Assembly: GCA_002279065.1 (NCBI GenBank)
Contig: NCKB01000002.1
Span: forward strand, 1-64,000
Source of the DNA: Lysobacterales bacterium 15-68-25
Lineage (GTDB): Bacteria; Pseudomonadota; Gammaproteobacteria; Xanthomonadales; Rhodanobacteraceae
Length of the DNA stretch: 64,000 nt
Reading direction: 5' to 3'
The translations under genes and the position numbers were made by a program. Positions within the stretch are counted from its first letter, which is position 1. Every line of letters begins with the position of its first letter. The notes under the pieces are model-generated. The model ran no database searches and had not been told where the DNA came from. It saw nothing but the letters and a program-made list of their open reading frames with translations. This document shows positions 60,698-64,000 of the stretch, in pieces.

Positions 60698-61312
60698 ATG
60701 GAAGCCCTGATCGTCTTCGCACCGGATCGCACCATGCACCTTTCCATCGAGCGGCTCATCGATGCCGGCTGGTTCGTCTTCATCGCGTACTGGGCGATCC
60801 AGGCGCGGGCGGCGAAGTCGACGGCGCGCAGCGAGCCGGCGGCCGCGCGCCTGCTCAAATACTGGCTGCCGCTGATCGTCGGCACGCTGTTGATCCTGCC
60901 GTGGCGCGGCGCCGAAGGCGCGCTGCTGCGTGCACGCTTCGCCCCGACGAATGCTTGGCTGCCCCTGTTCGGCGCGCTCCTGGTCTGGGCCGGTGTGCTG
61001 TTCGCGATCTGGGCGCGGGCCACGCTGGGGCGCAACTGGAGCGCGGTGGTGCAGGTGAAGCAGGGCCACGAACTGGTCGAGCGCGGCCCCTACCGTTGGG
61101 TGCGCCACCCGATCTACACCGGTCTGCTGGCGGCCTACCTGGGTACTACGCTGGCGCTGGGCGAATGGCGCGGCCTGCTCGGCACGGCCATCGTGGGCGT
61201 CTCGTTCTGGTTCAAGCTGCGGCTGGAAGAGCGCTGGATGCGTGAGACGTTCGGCGCGCGCTACGAGGACTACATGCGGCGGACCAAGGCACTGGTGCCT
61301 GGATTGCTCTGA
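60698..61312 (+). CDS. isoprenylcysteine carboxyl methyltransferase-like membrane protein
   Basis: A 204-aa membrane protein of the ICMT/PEMT superfamily with about five hydrophobic segments. The cofactor-binding C-terminal motif is present: VERGPYRWVRHPIYTGLLAAYLG and LEERWMRETFGARYEDYMRRT. Bacterial members methylate unknown small molecules or isoprenoids. ATG at 60698 is chosen; an alternative ATG at 60734 gives 192 aa. It is the last gene of the GST row and is followed by a terminator. Confidence 0.8.
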   Translation: MEALIVFAPDRTMHLSIERLIDAGWFVFIAYWAIQARAAKSTARSEPAAARLLKYWLPLIVGTLLILPWRGAEGALLRARFAPTNAWLPLFGALLVWAGVLFAIWARATLGRNWSAVVQVKQGHELVERGPYRWVRHPIYTGLLAAYLGTTLALGEWRGLLGTAIVGVSFWFKLRLEERWMRETFGARYEDYMRRTKALVPGLL

Positions 61313-61323
61313 CGTGGCGCAGG

Positions 61324-61345
61324 CCGCGCTCCGTCTGGAGCGCGG
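61324..61345. terminator. bidirectional terminator hairpin
   Basis: Nine-bp stem CCGCGCTCC / GGAGCGCGG with loop GTCT, extended by flanking GG..CC, between the converging ICMT-like and membrane-protein genes. TT follows on the plus strand. Confidence 0.6.
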
Positions 61346-61361
61346 GCCTTCGACGGCCGGC

Positions 61362-61694
61362 TCAGGAGAGCATCATCTTCAGCAGCACCAGCAGGCCGAC
61401 CAGGATGATCACGTTGCTGATCAGGCTGATCGCCACGCCCTTCAGGAACGTGGTCTCCAGCACCAGTTGGTAGATCAGCGCGCCACCGGCAAGCGCCAGC
61501 AGGAAGTGCACGAACGTGCCGCCGAGATGCAGCGCGTTGAGCAGCCGGGAGAGGATCACCTGCAGCACCAGCGAGCCGAGCACCGGGCCGATCGTGGTGC
61601 GCTGGGCGCCGAGCGCGCGGGCGGTGTACATCACCGGCGCAATCAGCAGGGCCACCAGCGCCGCCAGCAGCAGAACCACCTTCAAAAACGCCAT
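61362..61694 (-). CDS. small multi-pass membrane protein of unknown function
   Basis: A 110-aa protein with about three hydrophobic segments (VVLLLAALVALLIAPVMY, FVHFLLALAGGALIYQLVL, ISNVIILVGLLVLLKMML). I do not recognise a family. ATG at 61694 is preferred because GGGGAAGG precedes it; ATG at 61706 is in frame. It lies 69 bases downstream of the hydrolase gene on the same strand. Confidence 0.6.
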   Translation of the reverse strand: MAFLKVVLLLAALVALLIAPVMYTARALGAQRTTIGPVLGSLVLQVILSRLLNALHLGGTFVHFLLALAGGALIYQLVLETTFLKGVAISLISNVIILVGLLVLLKMMLS

Positions 61695-61763
61695 TCCCTT
61701 CCCCATTGCTCCGTCAATGGAGCGCGGAGTGTCGCCGCGAAATCTTGCGGCGTAAAGGAGCGT

Positions 61764-62780
61764 TCAGTGCGACAGCTCGAAGGCGGTCAGCACCTGCGCG
61801 GTCTGAGTCGGCTTCTCCAGCATCGGCATGTGATTGCAGCCGGCCAGGGTGGTGCTGCTGATCGCCGCGGCGTTGACCAGGCCGTCGCGCAGACTGTCCA
61901 TCGCGGAGATGTCGCTGATCCTGTCGCCGCTGCACCACAGGCCCATCACCGGCATGGTCAGCTTGTCCAGCCGCTGCTGCACCGAGAGGTACTGCGAGGG
62001 CTGGCGCAGCTCGTCGAACACCTTGTCCAGGAACGCGCGCGCGCGCTTGTTGCGATCGACCAGCACGTCGACGAAGCGTCCGGGCAGCTCCGGCACCTTC
62101 TCGAAGGCGAGCGCGAACGAGCGCCGAAAGCCGGCGTGGTCGTCGTAGTCGAATGGGTTGGTGCCGGCCAGCGCCTCGCGGGCGAAGGCATTCTCCTTCT
62201 GGTGCAGGCCGAACGAGTCGACCAGTACCAGCCGGTTGACCCGCTCGGGATGTTCCGCGGCATAGACCCCGGCGATCGCGCCGCCCATCGAGTGGCCGAC
62301 CAGGGTCACGTTGCGCAGTCGCAGTGCCTGCAGGAAGGCATCCAGCCGCGCGGCCTGCGCATCGATGTCGTAGTTCGCCTTCGGATCGCGCGAGGAGTCG
62401 CCCCAGCCGGGGAGGTCGGGGATCACCAGGTGGAAGTGCGGGCTCAGCTGCGCGGCGACTTCCAGCCACACCGATTTGTCCGAGTCATAGCCGTGGAGCA
62501 GGACCAGGGTCGGACCCTCGCCGCCCTCGTAATACGACCAGCGGGTGCCGCCGGCCTGCACCGACCGTTCGTCCAGGTGCGCGTTCATGGCCTGGCGCAT
62601 CACCTCTGCGTGCATCAGCCACTGCGGCGCGAACTGGTAGCAACCGCCCAGGCTGAGGCCGATCAACACCACCACCGCGGCGAGGAACTTCAGCCGCCGG
62701 GCCAGCAGGCGCTGCCACAGCGGCCGGCCGGCGGCGGGAGGCGGGGTCACGGAGCGGGAAGGAGTGGTCTGCTTGGCCAT
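61764..62780 (-). CDS. membrane-anchored alpha/beta hydrolase
   Basis: Alpha/beta hydrolase (338 aa) with an N-terminal membrane or lipoprotein signal (FLAAVVVLIGLSLGGCYQF). The nucleophile elbow is VGHSMGGAIAG (GxSxG), the oxyanion region LVLLHGYDSDKSVW, the acid Asp probably in WCSGDRISD, and the catalytic His in AGCNHMPMLEKP. It resembles lipases/esterases of the LipG/2-hydroxymuconate class. The start at 62780 gives the signal segment at the proper place. Substrate unknown; probably envelope-associated. Confidence 0.85.
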   Translation of the reverse strand: MAKQTTPSRSVTPPPAAGRPLWQRLLARRLKFLAAVVVLIGLSLGGCYQFAPQWLMHAEVMRQAMNAHLDERSVQAGGTRWSYYEGGEGPTLVLLHGYDSDKSVWLEVAAQLSPHFHLVIPDLPGWGDSSRDPKANYDIDAQAARLDAFLQALRLRNVTLVGHSMGGAIAGVYAAEHPERVNRLVLVDSFGLHQKENAFAREALAGTNPFDYDDHAGFRRSFALAFEKVPELPGRFVDVLVDRNKRARAFLDKVFDELRQPSQYLSVQQRLDKLTMPVMGLWCSGDRISDISAMDSLRDGLVNAAAISSTTLAGCNHMPMLEKPTQTAQVLTAFELSH

Positions 62781-62883
62781 GGGGGAGAGCCTGACGATGG
62801 GAAACAACCGGGGTGTGACAGCGCGCGTGCCCGCCAGTTCGGCCGGAGCGGGGTACGCATCACGCCCCCGCCCCGCGGGGCGA

Positions 62884-64000
62884 CTACTTCACGGCCGTGG
62901 CCTTCGCCTTGGCGAAGATGCCCTCGATCGCCTGCTGGGTCAGCGGATGGTAGCCGTCCTTCGCCTGGGCGTAGGCGGCTTCGGCGTAGGCCAGGCCATC
63001 GGCCGTGGCGGCGAAGGCGCGATACACCGGCGTGGTGAGGTAGATGCGCCCGATGCGGGTCATGTGCTCGCGCGCGGCCGGCCACACCGCCTTGTCGCCG
63101 GCGGCGATGGCGTGGATGTACCAGCGCATGCCGATCTCCGCGTTCGGCGTGCCGGTGAGGTGCCAGGCGGCATCCAGCGCCTGCATCTGGTCGAGCTTCG
63201 GCGTGTCGGGCAGGCGGTCGAGGAAGTACATCCACTCCTGCGTGTTCCAGTCCTTCGCATCGAGCTTGTCGGCGGCCAGCGTGCCGGCGGTGAAGGCCTT
63301 CACCTCGCCATCGATGCGGTCGAAGCGGGGCGAGTCGGGCAGCGGCGCATCCTTCGGGATGCCGGTGCCGTAGACCCACTCGTTCACCTCGGCCATGCTC
63401 ATCTTGCCGGGGTACTTGTCGATCAGGTTCGCCTTGAGGAAGGCCAGCATCTGCTCGGTGGTGATGCTCTGGAACGCGAAGTGGTCGAAGTAGCTCTTCA
63501 GGTACGGGTCGAACGCGGCGCGGCCGTAGCGCTGTTCCAGCGTGCGCAGGAACCACGAGCCCTTGTCGTAGGCGACGTCGGACAGCGCGTCGTCGGCGTC
63601 CACCTCGCCCGGGGTCGGCGCCAGCTTCTGGCTGTTTGCCGGCATCGTGCCGATGCTCTTCTCCAGCGCGCGGGCGGACAGCAGCGCCTCCTCGTCGGCC
63701 AGCGTCTTGCCGTACACCGCCTCGGTGATGCGGCCCTGCACGTAGGTGGTGAAACCCTCGTTGAGCCAGCCGTCGCGCCAGGTGGCGTTGGTCACCAGGT
63801 TGCCCGACCAGGAGTGCGCCAGCTCGTGCGAGATCACCGAGGCCAGGCTCTTGTCGCCGACCACGATGGTGGGCGTGGCGAAGGTCATGTTCGGGTTTTC
63901 CATGCCGCCGAACGGGAACGACGGCGGCAGCACAATGAGGTCGTAGCGACCCCAGCGGTACGGGCCGTACAGCTTCTCGGTGGTGGCGATCATCTTCTCG
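62884..64000 (-). CDS. M1-family aminopeptidase (5' end outside window)
   Basis: C-terminal part (about 372 aa) of an M1 zinc aminopeptidase; the gene runs past the window end. The substrate loop GGMENP, the zinc motif HELAHSWSGN and the third ligand Glu in WLNEGFTTYVQ are intact. GGMENP and the helical C-terminal domain place it near leukotriene-A4-hydrolase-like aminopeptidases rather than PepN. It begins 103 bases upstream of the hydrolase start on the same strand. A signal peptide cannot be checked here. Confidence 0.9.
   Translation of the reverse strand, partial: EKMIATTEKLYGPYRWGRYDLIVLPPSFPFGGMENPNMTFATPTIVVGDKSLASVISHELAHSWSGNLVTNATWRDGWLNEGFTTYVQGRITEAVYGKTLADEEALLSARALEKSIGTMPANSQKLAPTPGEVDADDALSDVAYDKGSWFLRTLEQRYGRAAFDPYLKSYFDHFAFQSITTEQMLAFLKANLIDKYPGKMSMAEVNEWVYGTGIPKDAPLPDSPRFDRIDGEVKAFTAGTLAADKLDAKDWNTQEWMYFLDRLPDTPKLDQMQALDAAWHLTGTPNAEIGMRWYIHAIAAGDKAVWPAAREHMTRIGRIYLTTPVYRAFAATADGLAYAEAAYAQAKDGYHPLTQQAIEGIFAKAKATAVK

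Overview
The window is GC-rich chromosomal DNA from a gammaproteobacterium. It most likely comes from the order Xanthomonadales, perhaps the Rhodanobacteraceae. The evidence is atpD-atpC followed by glmU, a XanB2-type chorismatase in place of ubiC, a xanthomonadin-type aryl-polyene pigment locus with a halogenase, and a short 'GTCATTCC..GGGATGAC' dispersed repeat. I found no rRNA, tRNA, insertion sequence, phage or CRISPR array. Genes are packed tightly with many ATGA/GTGA overlaps, and no gene-free stretch exceeds 300 bases.

Layout. (1) 1-3.0 kb: the end of the ATP synthase operon and glmU. (2) 3.1-14.2 kb: the aryl-polyene locus. A chorismatase is divergent from a plus-strand operon (ACP, membrane protein, dehydratase, acyltransferase, LolA-like protein, MMPL exporter, second dehydratase), which runs convergently into a minus-strand operon (two ketosynthases, glycosyltransferase, flavin halogenase). 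(3) 14.3-22.8 kb: housekeeping genes (hemF, gpmA, glnB, ubiK, comM, a Na+/H+ antiporter) and a candidate small RNA between comM and the antiporter. (4) 22.8-26.9 kb: the glyoxylate shunt aceB-aceA, divergent from a LysR regulator across an AT-rich operator. (5) 27-36 kb: minus-strand housekeeping (arfB, truC, ubiB-ubiJ, trmL), then an M16 peptidase and a small lipoprotein. (6) 36.2-45.7 kb: the most unusual region. A five-gene operon (thermostable-hemolysin-like acyltransferase, AMP-forming ligase, haem-oxygenase-like di-iron oxidase, exported TPR protein, SDR) has a good candidate sigma-54 promoter. Just upstream on the same strand lie a porin and a small phosphate-binding-like protein, divergent from an NtrB/NtrC-type two-component system. 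(7) 45.8-49.7 kb: a MarR-controlled AaeXAB-like aromatic-acid efflux set. (8) 49.7-64 kb: pssA, ttcA, an aromatic/aspartate aminotransferase, rdgC, a YgjP metallopeptidase, a regulator with a beta-propeller partner divergent from a GST/DUF899/DUF2182/ICMT row, an alpha/beta hydrolase, and an M1 aminopeptidase cut by the window end.

Connections. The chorismatase should supply 3-hydroxybenzoate for the pigment and 4-hydroxybenzoate for ubiquinone; ubiK, ubiJ and ubiB are also here, and the AaeXAB-like pump is the kind that exports such acids. The pigment locus lacks a ketoreductase, an aryl-ACP ligase and a thioesterase, so part of the pathway must be encoded elsewhere. The strongest candidate for an undescribed system is the 36.2-40.5 kb operon, which looks like a pathway for a small acylated or oxidised lipid metabolite under sigma-54 control.
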